DNA of 5,410 bases, from contig DAOVYR010000090.1 of assembly GCA_030635525.1 (NCBI GenBank), positions 1-5,410 of the forward strand, given 5' to 3'. Shown here piece after piece: positions 1 through 4,697 of this stretch. A program made the position numbers and the translations under genes. Position 1 is the first letter of the stretch, and the number at the start of each line of letters is the position of its first letter. The notes under the pieces were generated by a model. That model was not told the origin of the DNA. It made no database searches and saw only the letters and a program-made list of their open reading frames with translations. This DNA is from Candidatus Nanohalarchaeota archaeon (GTDB lineage: Archaea; EX4484-52; B79-G9).

Positions 1-967
1 AATTCTCCGGGATTTCGATTAATGCTCCCTCTATTGGTTCTCCTGTAGAATAGTCAAATATTGTGCCTGAAAGGTGTGCGTACATTGATTCGTATTCCTC
101 TGCGCATCGCCTGTTTATTGCACAAATTTCTGATTCGCAGCTATCCTCAAATTCTCCGAGGCACGGCTGGCCCAATATGAGTTTGTCTGGTATGGAACCG
201 GCAGCGCACTTTTGTTCGTCTGTGCAGTCAAATGTTTCACATTCGCAATCACTGGAACACGCGTCCCCTGATTTTTTGCTGTATGTGCACTCTTCAGTCT
301 GGCAGGTTGCATTTGCCTGCCCCGGACCTTTTATGCAGTTCTCTGATAGGCAATTATTTGCAGTATATTTGTATATGTGTGATACATGATTTGAATCTGA
401 ACCGGCTATTGATGTTTTGTCTTCGCTTTTGTTATCACAGAACATCTCATCCTGGAGTTTGTCAGTCCATGTGTTTGTTTCAATATTCGCGGCAAGTATT
501 GCTGTGTGATACTCATCAAGCAGTATATATCCGCCTTCATATTTCGCAGGTTCGCTATTCGTGTTTATCTGTATTATCATGTCGAAGTCAGGGTTCATCT
601 TTTCTAGTGTCAGGGGCTGGTAGTTGCTGAATGTCCATCTTTGTTTGCTTTCAAGATCTTTTATGTCTACCCTGTATTTTATGTTGCCAATATCCACACA
701 GGACAATGTAGCACTGTCTGATTCAGAAGAAATTCTTAGCTGATCTACAATGAATTTCCTGAGTTCCACGCGCCCCCCCAAATTATTATTTGTACAGGGC
801 ACTGTAAGAAAATTATTGAATAGTGCTATTTCAAGATTCTCGTCAGAAAAAACATCTTGTATCTCTTCTGCATCTGATACATTAACAGTGGAAAATATAA
901 TGAATGCTATAAACAGTATTATTCCCATGAATGCAGCTATTATTTCCGTAGTCAATCCTTTTCTCAT
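1..967 (-). CDS. Cys-rich surface protein with class III prepilin-like N-terminus (partial, C-terminus cut by window)
   Basis: Reading leftward from ATG at 967-965 gives 322 uninterrupted residues and runs off the window. The N-terminus reads MRKGLTTEIIAAF, followed by a hydrophobic stretch to about residue 26. K-G-L-T fits the archaeal class III motif (basic, Gly, then two permitted residues), with cleavage expected after Gly4. Residues 30-200 look like a mixed alpha/beta extracytoplasmic domain. Residues 206-288 are a dense Cys segment; I count 16 Cys in the visible part. Residues 299-322 (LSGTIFDYSTGEPIEGALIE) resemble the first strands of a carboxypeptidase-regulatory-like beta sandwich, so another domain probably follows. 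The gene lies 199 nt from its upstream neighbour and may have its own promoter. ATG at 1027 is in frame and would add 20 residues; I prefer 967 because it puts the signal motif at the N-terminus. No enzymatic function is recognisable. A surface or pilus-associated role is inferred. Confidence 0.82.
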   Translation of the reverse strand, partial: MRKGLTTEIIAAFMGIILFIAFIIFSTVNVSDAEEIQDVFSDENLEIALFNNFLTVPCTNNNLGGRVELRKFIVDQLRISSESDSATLSCVDIGNIKYRVDIKDLESKQRWTFSNYQPLTLEKMNPDFDMIIQINTNSEPAKYEGGYILLDEYHTAILAANIETNTWTDKLQDEMFCDNKSEDKTSIAGSDSNHVSHIYKYTANNCLSENCIKGPGQANATCQTEECTYSKKSGDACSSDCECETFDCTDEQKCAAGSIPDKLILGQPCLGEFEDSCESEICAINRRCAEEYESMYAHLSGTIFDYSTGEPIEGALIEIPEN

Positions 968-991
968 AAAATGCACGTCATTCACGTTTGT

Positions 992-999
992 TGTTATAG
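992..999 (-). promoter_or_regulatory. Weak TATA-like box before the 322+-aa gene
   Basis: CTATAACA on the minus strand lies 25-32 nt before ATG 967, the distance expected for a leaderless archaeal transcript. It is a poor match to a TATA box, and the stronger candidate is at 1115-1122. Confidence 0.3.
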
Positions 1000-1050
1000 T
1001 CAAGGCATGAAATAAATGAGCAAACATCACCCAAAACCAAATTGCCTTGA
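1000..1050 (-). repeat. Inverted repeat TCAAGGCA / TGCCTTGA, possible leader hairpin
   Basis: Bases 1000-1007 and 1043-1050 are perfect 8-nt inverted repeats separated by 35 nt. On the minus strand they lie between the strong TATA candidate and ATG 967, so they could pair in a leader RNA. The loop contains the alternative start ATG at 1027 with GGGTG just before it. The arm core AAGGCA is shared with the repeat at 1060-1091. Confidence 0.4.
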
Positions 1051-1059
1051 TCTATATGG

Positions 1060-1091
1060 GAAGGCACCCTACTCAATTTATTAGTGCCTTC
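1060..1091 (-). repeat. Inverted repeat GAAGGCAC / GTGCCTTC, possible 5' leader hairpin
   Basis: Bases 1060-1067 and 1084-1091 are perfect 8-nt complementary arms around a 16-nt AT-rich loop. The right end falls about where transcription would start from the TATA box at 1115-1122, so the leader RNA could begin with this hairpin. No T-run follows on the minus strand, which argues against a simple terminator for the 157-aa gene. Confidence 0.45.
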
Positions 1092-1114
1092 ACGATATTT
1101 TTATTCCCAAGTGT

Positions 1115-1122
1115 ATATATAT
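1115..1122 (-). promoter_or_regulatory. TATA box within 12-nt palindrome GTATATATATAC
   Basis: TATATATA on the minus strand lies inside a perfect palindrome (1113-1124), in the gap after the 157-aa gene. Using the spacing seen at other genes here, transcription would start near 1091 and give a leader of about 120 nt before ATG 967. The palindrome makes strand direction uncertain, but only the leftward direction leads to a gene. Confidence 0.45.
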
Positions 1123-1166
1123 ACCCTTAAGTTCATTGCATTAAGATTGCAGGCTACCTGTGTTAC

Positions 1167-1640
1167 TCACTGCGATATGTATTTGCATTGGTTTGCCTTA
1201 AGTGTACAGCATTCTTCACCGTCATCACATATTGTTAACTGTGATTTACACCCAACAATTCTTTTTGAGATGCATATCCTCTCTGTACCGGTCATGTTAC
1301 TGCTGTCAATAATGTTCCTTTGATAATGCGGCATGGCATATGTATGTATATCTCCTGTATCATCTGCAGGAGTGTGCGTCTTGCCAATATATGTCAGGCG
1401 CAGATGTGTTTCATTTAGTTCGTACGCATAGTTTTTTTTGAGGTCAAAATGTCTCACTCCCTGTTCAACTGTCGCTATATTTACAATTATGCTTACAACT
1501 GCACGTGTGGTCTGCTCTGTGATTATGTCAAGATCAGCACCTATAAGTCCTGTTGATCCCTTGACGCCTACTGCAAGCACAAATCCTGCAATTAGTATTG
1601 ACATTGTGTATATCATTATTTTTATTATCCCAATAGCCAT
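1167..1640 (-). CDS. Membrane-anchored small protein with C-terminal Cys cluster
   Basis: 157 aa. Residues 2-26 (MAIGIIKIMIYTMSILIAGF onward) form one hydrophobic helix and the rest is polar, presumably outside the cell. Unlike most neighbours it lacks the basic-Gly prepilin signal; there is no K-G before the helix. The helix is followed by residues 45-85 with helical then beta-hairpin character, as in archaeal pilin-like and FlaF/FlaG-like ectodomains; that resemblance is only general. Six Cys at 123, 131, 138, 144, 145 and 152 form a compact C-terminal disulfide-type cluster, and NET and NMT are potential N-glycosylation sequons. The start is fixed by an in-frame stop three codons upstream. 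It lies 18 nt after the 66-aa gene with only a weak SD (AAAGG), so it is probably the last gene of the minus operon. Function unknown; a minor surface-structure component is inferred. Confidence 0.82.
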   Translation of the reverse strand: MAIGIIKIMIYTMSILIAGFVLAVGVKGSTGLIGADLDIITEQTTRAVVSIIVNIATVEQGVRHFDLKKNYAYELNETHLRLTYIGKTHTPADDTGDIHTYAMPHYQRNIIDSSNMTGTERICISKRIVGCKSQLTICDDGEECCTLKANQCKYISQ

Positions 1641-1658
1641 GTTTCTAACCTTTTGTTT

Positions 1659-1859
1659 CTAAATATCTTTTAGCTTTTTTACCAGACTAATAAAATTTTC
1701 ATGTCCTTCCAATATATCCGTGATTCTGGACCATCCTTTGCTCCATAAATAGAATATTACTGCAATGGCTGTTATTCCAATTAGAACAGAACCGATATAT
1801 AACATCAAAGTCTTTGTTCCTTCTTCTCCTTTTCTTCTTTTAGTATTGATGGTATTCAC
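1659..1859 (-). CDS. 66-aa single-helix prepilin-like protein (GTG start)
   Basis: I start this gene at GTG 1859-1857, which overlaps the TGA of the 599-aa gene (GTGA). The frame is open further upstream, but the sequence before this GTG encodes the C-terminus of the larger protein in another frame and does not look like a signal. From GTG the product begins MNTINTKRRKGEEGTKTLML, with one helix at about residues 17-39 (YIGSVLIGITAIAVIFYLW) and a C-terminal amphipathic stretch ending KKLKDI. R-K-G before the helix resembles a class III signal, and the K-G-E-x-G pattern is shared with the 599-aa protein. There are no Cys. The overlapping start implies translational coupling and matched expression with the 599-aa protein. 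ATG at codon 19 is an alternative start but would remove the basic signal. A small pilin-like or anchor subunit is inferred. Confidence 0.72.
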   Translation of the reverse strand: MNTINTKRRKGEEGTKTLMLYIGSVLIGITAIAVIFYLWSKGWSRITDILEGHENFISLVKKLKDI

Positions 1860-3655
1860 CTTTTGGCACATCCATATATCCCATCTGCCGCGTTCAATTT
1901 CCAGATGCATATCCCGTAACAGCCGTTACATATAGCTTTATCCGGGCAGCTTACACAGTCACTACAGCATTTTCGATATACTGTCATTGTTTCTTCTTTT
2001 ACGTTGTTCTTTTCTCTTTTTTCTTCATCAATTACAGGATATATTGCAGTATCTATATTGGCAATTTCTACTCTGACAGTGTTGCCTACATTTTCAAAAT
2101 CATTCCCGGCTAACCCTGTTGCACTTATCTCATCAATAACTGCCACATTATTCGCCGGAATCACTAAACCCGAATTGGGAATACTATAAACTTCTTCATC
2201 TCCACCATTTATTGTGATATGCAAATCCTCAGGGTAGATGGTTATGTCAGGTCCGTTGTTCCGGATAGTAAATGCCAGATACTGATCCTCATCTGTTGAG
2301 AAAAATTGCGTGTTCGCATTGCAGTCGTCGGTAGAAATACAAGGATATATATCTTCGATTACCAGATCCGGTGGGGATTTACATTCTCGTGTGTCGACAT
2401 CTTCTATTATTGTTTCTTTTCTGTATATTTTTTCCGGTCGATGACATGCCACTTCGTTCTCATCCCCGAGTTCACCTGTTGATATATCCACGCAACCTGT
2501 TTTATATTCTGTCTTTTCAGAATATTTGCAGACACCATCGAGAGTATATTCCCCCGCATCTGAGCGACTGTAGAGAAAATATTCCCTGTAATTATCATCG
2601 TCATCAGTCTCACCATAGCAGATATATCTTTCCGGATTGTTACATCTCATGCTTGCAGATACCTTTGCTGTACATACACCAACATCACTGCCTTCTGCAT
2701 TAATAAGAATATTGAACAGGATCTCTTTTAATTCACCGTTGATTTTTGGCATCGTAAAATGATAGTATGACTCGTCTTCATCATATTTAAGTCCAAGTTC
2801 ATGAGATGGCCCTATTCTGCAGTTAGTTATAGTGTTGTCTGTATCTGGATCCTTGCATCCGCCGCCGCTTTCAGCGAATACTATCTGTATATCTGCGTTC
2901 ATATGTGATGCGGATGCTGATTTCACTTCTTTCTTGAATTTTACTTTTGTAATATCTTTAGTACCCATCTGGTTGAAATTTATGCCATCTGGGAAGCTTG
3001 CATCCTTCAAGCATGTCCATATTTTGGTGATTGGGTTGATTCCTTCTACATTGAACGAGATTTCATAATCATCTGGCTTGAATTCTTCCAGTTCTGTTTT
3101 CTTTTCACATGGCAGCTGAAATGCGATATTACTGCAGGTGCTCTCACATAATTTGTAATAACCCTCATCTAAGATCGTCAAATCTGATCCACTTTCATCT
3201 CGTATGACTATCGCTTCACTATCGCTACCCTCTTTGGGTTTAATCTTTATGCCGAGATCGGTGACATCTTCTTTGAGGGTAAGAGTCATTGTTGAGCATG
3301 GCTGAAACTCTCCTTCAGGTGTATAGGCTGGTTTAGTGGAACTGCCGTCAGGAGGGTCCAGAGTAGAATCATCACCGCCGGCGATAATCTCACCGCAGTA
3401 GTAGGGGACATCTTCAATAGTCTCAGTGCATTTTGCCATATCACGTACATTTGCTTTTGTGCATTTTAGTATACAAAGGCTCTTATATTTTTCATAGTCT
3501 ATAATTCCCTTGATGTCATTTGGCTGGCTGTCTTCGCCGCTTGATGCTATGGTCAGTGTAAACAAGACCGCGACACCAACAGCTAAAAACGCAATTAGAA
3601 ATTTGAATGCAGTTGAAACTCCTGTTTCTCCTTTTTTGTTATTGAGATATAGCAT
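1856..3655 (-). CDS. Large Cys-rich surface protein with prepilin-like signal, CARDB-like domain and C-terminal Cys knot
   Basis: 599 aa, starting at ATG 3655 with SD-like GGGGAGAG at 3665-3672. Residues 7-11 (KKGET) match the class III prepilin motif, and residues 14-37 form the hydrophobic helix. The remainder is acidic and carries 28 Cys, about one per 21 residues. An N-terminal cluster (61, 65, 76, 87) is followed by beta-rich stretches. Residues about 427-557 look like a CARDB-type Ig-like adhesion domain: PPDLVIEDIYP, then FTIRNNGPD, then a NNVKEE-type ending. Residues 563-596 hold eight Cys (CC at 563-564, then 567, 570, 576, 579, 583, 596), a compact knot. D/E-rich runs such as ETDDDDN could bind metal. 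It is the largest protein here and the obvious candidate for an adhesin or tip component. No catalytic motif is recognised, and the CARDB assignment is by eye. Confidence 0.9.
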   Translation of the reverse strand: MLYLNNKKGETGVSTAFKFLIAFLAVGVAVLFTLTIASSGEDSQPNDIKGIIDYEKYKSLCILKCTKANVRDMAKCTETIEDVPYYCGEIIAGGDDSTLDPPDGSSTKPAYTPEGEFQPCSTMTLTLKEDVTDLGIKIKPKEGSDSEAIVIRDESGSDLTILDEGYYKLCESTCSNIAFQLPCEKKTELEEFKPDDYEISFNVEGINPITKIWTCLKDASFPDGINFNQMGTKDITKVKFKKEVKSASASHMNADIQIVFAESGGGCKDPDTDNTITNCRIGPSHELGLKYDEDESYYHFTMPKINGELKEILFNILINAEGSDVGVCTAKVSASMRCNNPERYICYGETDDDDNYREYFLYSRSDAGEYTLDGVCKYSEKTEYKTGCVDISTGELGDENEVACHRPEKIYRKETIIEDVDTRECKSPPDLVIEDIYPCISTDDCNANTQFFSTDEDQYLAFTIRNNGPDITIYPEDLHITINGGDEEVYSIPNSGLVIPANNVAVIDEISATGLAGNDFENVGNTVRVEIANIDTAIYPVIDEEKREKNNVKEETMTVYRKCCSDCVSCPDKAICNGCYGICIWKLNAADGIYGCAKR

Positions 3656-3678
3656 AATTATAATCTCTCCCCGTTTAA

Positions 3679-3686
3679 CTTTTATA
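3679..3686 (-). promoter_or_regulatory. TATA box (TATAAAAG), proximal promoter of the 599-aa gene
   Basis: TATAAAAG on the minus strand sits 24-31 nt before ATG 3655, the same distance as the TATA boxes of plus-strand genes in this window. It overlaps the end of the proximal copy of the 20-nt repeat. At this spacing the transcript would start at or near the ATG and would exclude the SD-like GGGGAGAG. Confidence 0.55.
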
Positions 3687-3723
3687 TGTCATATGTAATA
3701 CTGTTTATATGTCATATGTAATA
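3681..3723 (-). repeat. Tandem 20-nt promoter repeat (two identical copies)
   Basis: TATTACATATGACATATAAA (minus strand) occurs twice without mismatch, at 3704-3723 and 3681-3700, separated by CAG, a 23-nt period. Each copy ends in ATATAAA, a TATA-like core, and contains ATATGACATAT, a palindrome with 5-nt arms around one base. The copies lie between the stop of the 96-aa gene and the 599-aa gene. They read as duplicated promoter or operator units. Confidence 0.75.
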
Positions 3724-3729
3724 AACATC

Positions 3730-4020
3730 CTAGTAATTCATACCCTCATATGGGCAATCAACATTAACACCTTCATCCATGCACCCTTTGCCTGTCTCTT
3801 CACCCCAGTAGACGCATGCATCTATCTTGTAACATGATTCACAGATGCGTTTGCACATTTCGATTTTTATTGTATTGCCTCCCTGCACCATTGGTTGCTC
3901 TGTGCCCTCTTTTGCTTTTGAGGCAGTGCTGTTTAACATTGTGATTACTATGAGTACTGATACAAGACCTATTACTATTACCATGATAATCCATATTGTC
4001 TGACTCATTGCTTTTTTCAT
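3730..4020 (-). CDS. 96-aa prepilin-like protein with six-Cys C-terminal domain
   Basis: The N-terminus MKKAMSQTIWIIMVIVIG fits the class III signal (K-K-A, then M-S), with a helix through about residue 30. A short hydrophilic linker follows, then residues 56-89 with six Cys (56, 60, 63, 69, 80, 89) in the pattern C-x3-C-x2-C-x5-C-x10-C-x8-C. The six could form three disulfides or a small metal site; disulfides fit a secreted domain. S-Q-T at the start of the helix matches N-Q-T in the 55-aa protein next door, which suggests related pilin-like helices. The start has a strong SD (AGGAGAGGG at 4025-4033) and lies 14 nt after the preceding stop, so the two genes are co-transcribed. A pilin-like subunit bearing a small disulfide domain is inferred; no family is recognised. 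Confidence 0.88.
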   Translation of the reverse strand: MKKAMSQTIWIIMVIVIGLVSVLIVITMLNSTASKAKEGTEQPMVQGGNTIKIEMCKRICESCYKIDACVYWGEETGKGCMDEGVNVDCPYEGMNY

Positions 4021-4024
4021 GTTA

Positions 4025-4033
4025 CCCTCTCCT
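4025..4033 (-). promoter_or_regulatory. Shine-Dalgarno site of the 96-aa gene
   Basis: AGGAGAGGG on the minus strand ends four nt before ATG 4020 and directly follows the TAA of the 55-aa gene. It shows that genes inside this operon use SD initiation although most first genes look leaderless. Confidence 0.6.
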
Positions 4034-4034
4034 A

Positions 4035-4202
4035 TTAAATGTCTGGTAAATTAAAGACATCAGCTATTATTTGTTCTGCTCTTTCGCCAAGGAATATGTA
4101 GAATGCTGCGATAATTGCAAGCACAATCATTCCAAGCACGAGAAGCATTGTCTGATTGATTGCAAGGGAACCTTTTTTTTTGGCCTGATGTTTTTCATGC
4201 AT
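4035..4202 (-). CDS. 55-aa prepilin-like protein, first gene of the minus operon
   Basis: Translation of the minus strand from ATG 4202 gives 55 residues ending in TAA at 4037-4035. The start reads MHEKHQAKKKGSLAINQTML, followed by a helix to about residue 38 (LLVLGMIVLAIIAAFYIFLG) and a short acidic tail ending FNLPDI. Lys-rich KKKG before the helix is a class III-like signal with cleavage expected after Gly11, although Ser at the next position is less usual. There are no Cys. GTGAT at 4208-4212 could serve as a weak SD, and a TATA box lies at 4236-4243. The three Lys codons form an A9 run. The size and helix resemble a main pilin-like subunit with almost no head domain; this is inferred. 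A second ATG at 4198 is out of frame. Confidence 0.85.
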   Translation of the reverse strand: MHEKHQAKKKGSLAINQTMLLVLGMIVLAIIAAFYIFLGERAEQIIADVFNLPDI

Positions 4203-4235
4203 ATTAAATCACTAGGGAATATTAGTATCTTCTAG

Positions 4236-4243
4236 TATTTATA
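4236..4243 (-). promoter_or_regulatory. TATA box of the minus operon
   Basis: TATAAATA on the minus strand, preceded by purine-rich ACAAAA, lies 34-41 nt before ATG 4202. That predicts a short leader of about 10 nt which would contain the SD-like GTGAT. Confidence 0.55.
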
Positions 4244-4293
4244 TTTTGTATGTCTTTTTTGCATTCCAGAACAATTCGGAATACAAAGAAATG

Positions 4294-4301
4294 TTTATAT
4301 A
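4294..4301 (+). promoter_or_regulatory. TATA box of the 36-aa gene (leaderless)
   Basis: TTTATATA lies 24-31 nt before ATG 4325, with purine-rich AAAGAAATG just upstream as a possible BRE. No SD precedes the ATG (CTCTAC), so the transcript should start at or near the start codon. Confidence 0.65.
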
Positions 4302-4318
4302 TGTAATAAGACATATAT
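4297..4318. promoter_or_regulatory. Palindrome ATATATGT-N6-ACATATAT, candidate operator
   Basis: Perfect 8-nt arms (4297-4304 and 4311-4318) surround AATAAG. The left arm overlaps the plus-strand TATA box and the right arm ends seven nt before ATG 4325. A bound regulator would block the basal machinery. The ATATGT/ACATAT half-site is also present four times in the repeats at 3681-3723. Confidence 0.5.
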
Positions 4319-4324
4319 CTCTAC

Positions 4325-4435
4325 ATGAAACGGAAAGGAATGGATGTTAGTTTCATTGCAGGGGTAATATTGGCTGCTTTTTTAGTTATTCTTTTTTTGG
4401 CAGGAGCAATGCACTATCTAAATAAATATCTGTAG
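4325..4435 (+). CDS. 36-aa single-helix prepilin-like protein
   Basis: The ORF is MKRKGMDVSFIAGVILAAFL, continuing hydrophobic to about residue 28 and ending HYLNKYL before TAG at 4433-4435. K-R-K-G before the helix resembles a class III signal; Asp two positions after Gly is less typical of the canonical pattern. It is too short for any head domain, so it would be a bare transmembrane or fibre helix. The well-placed TATA box, lack of SD and an ATG at the predicted transcription start support a real leaderless gene despite its length. It is the first gene of the plus-strand set and is divergent from the 55-aa gene. No homologue is recognised. Confidence 0.72.
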   Translation: MKRKGMDVSFIAGVILAAFLVILFLAGAMHYLNKYL

Positions 4436-4491
4436 GTGCGAAAGGTTTGATTCATATGAAATGCGTTATTGAAATGGGTATGCTTGTGTTG

Positions 4492-4497
4492 AGGAGG
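4492..4497 (+). promoter_or_regulatory. Shine-Dalgarno site that decides the start of the 50-aa gene
   Basis: AGGAGG lies six nt before ATG 4504, the strongest SD in the window. The frame is open upstream to TTG 4447, and in that frame the SD itself reads as Arg-Arg, producing an apparent RRKG signal that is probably an artefact. Confidence 0.65.
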
Positions 4498-4503
4498 AAA
4501 GGT

Positions 4504-4656
4504 ATGAGAGGAATTGACCTTCTTATTAGTGTGATCTTTATAGTTCTTATTATTTTGCTGCTTCTGTTTTCCAATAACGCATTTATTACATATTTTCTGA
4601 CAGAAGGTGGCGACGAAATATTAGATACCATACCTTTTAGTAATGATGTCGCTTAG
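4504..4656 (+). CDS. 50-aa single-helix protein with short prepilin-like signal
   Basis: From ATG 4504 the product is MRGIDLLISVIFIVLIILLL and so on, with one helix to about residue 22 and a short acidic tail ending PFSNDVA. M-R-G-I-D before the helix is a minimal version of the basic-Gly signal. I choose 4504 because of AGGAGG six nt upstream. Longer starts at TTG 4447, ATG 4456, ATG 4474 or ATG 4480 are in frame; ATG 4456 has a weaker AAAGG upstream. It follows the 36-aa gene by 68 nt and is probably on the same transcript, which explains why it uses an SD. There are no Cys. Role unknown; likely another small membrane or fibre subunit. Confidence 0.7.
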   Translation: MRGIDLLISVIFIVLIILLLLFSNNAFITYFLTEGGDEILDTIPFSNDVA

Positions 4657-4666
4657 CAGAGTAAAA

Positions 4667-4674
4667 TTATTTAA
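4667..4674 (+). promoter_or_regulatory. TATA box of the 180-aa gene (leaderless)
   Basis: TTATTTAA, preceded by A-rich AGTAAAA, lies exactly 24-31 nt before ATG 4698, the same spacing as at 4294-4301. There is no SD before the ATG, so a leaderless transcript is expected. Confidence 0.55.
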
Positions 4675-4697
4675 GCTACGCCGGGCTATTATTTAGT

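Noticed and set aside
63..630. Plus-strand open frames of 108 and 132 codons at 63-389 and 232-630
   Set aside because: Both lie fully antisense to the Cys-rich 322+-aa protein, lack promoter or SD signals, and encode sequence without domain or signal features.
1015..1036. Box C/D-like guide RNA in the gap before the 322+-aa gene
   Set aside because: GTGATGT on the minus strand is close to a C box, but no CTGA D box follows at a suitable distance.
1060..1091. Terminator for the 157-aa gene
   Set aside because: The hairpin has no T-run after it on the minus strand, lies about 75 nt beyond the stop, and starts downstream of a strong TATA candidate. A leader element fits better.
2371..2703. 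Plus-strand open frame of 110 codons antisense to the 599-aa gene
   Set aside because: Its composition (His, Cys and Leu rich) is what the antisense of this coding region yields, and it has no initiation signals.
3681..3723. Minimal CRISPR array
   Set aside because: There are only two copies, separated by three bases, AT-rich and TATA-containing, with no spacer-sized gap and no cas gene nearby.
4480..4503. Apparent RRKG prepilin signal upstream of the 50-aa gene
   Set aside because: The Arg-Arg codons are the AGGAGG SD sequence itself, six nt before a good ATG, so the motif is more likely an artefact of reading the SD as protein. Longer starts are still possible.
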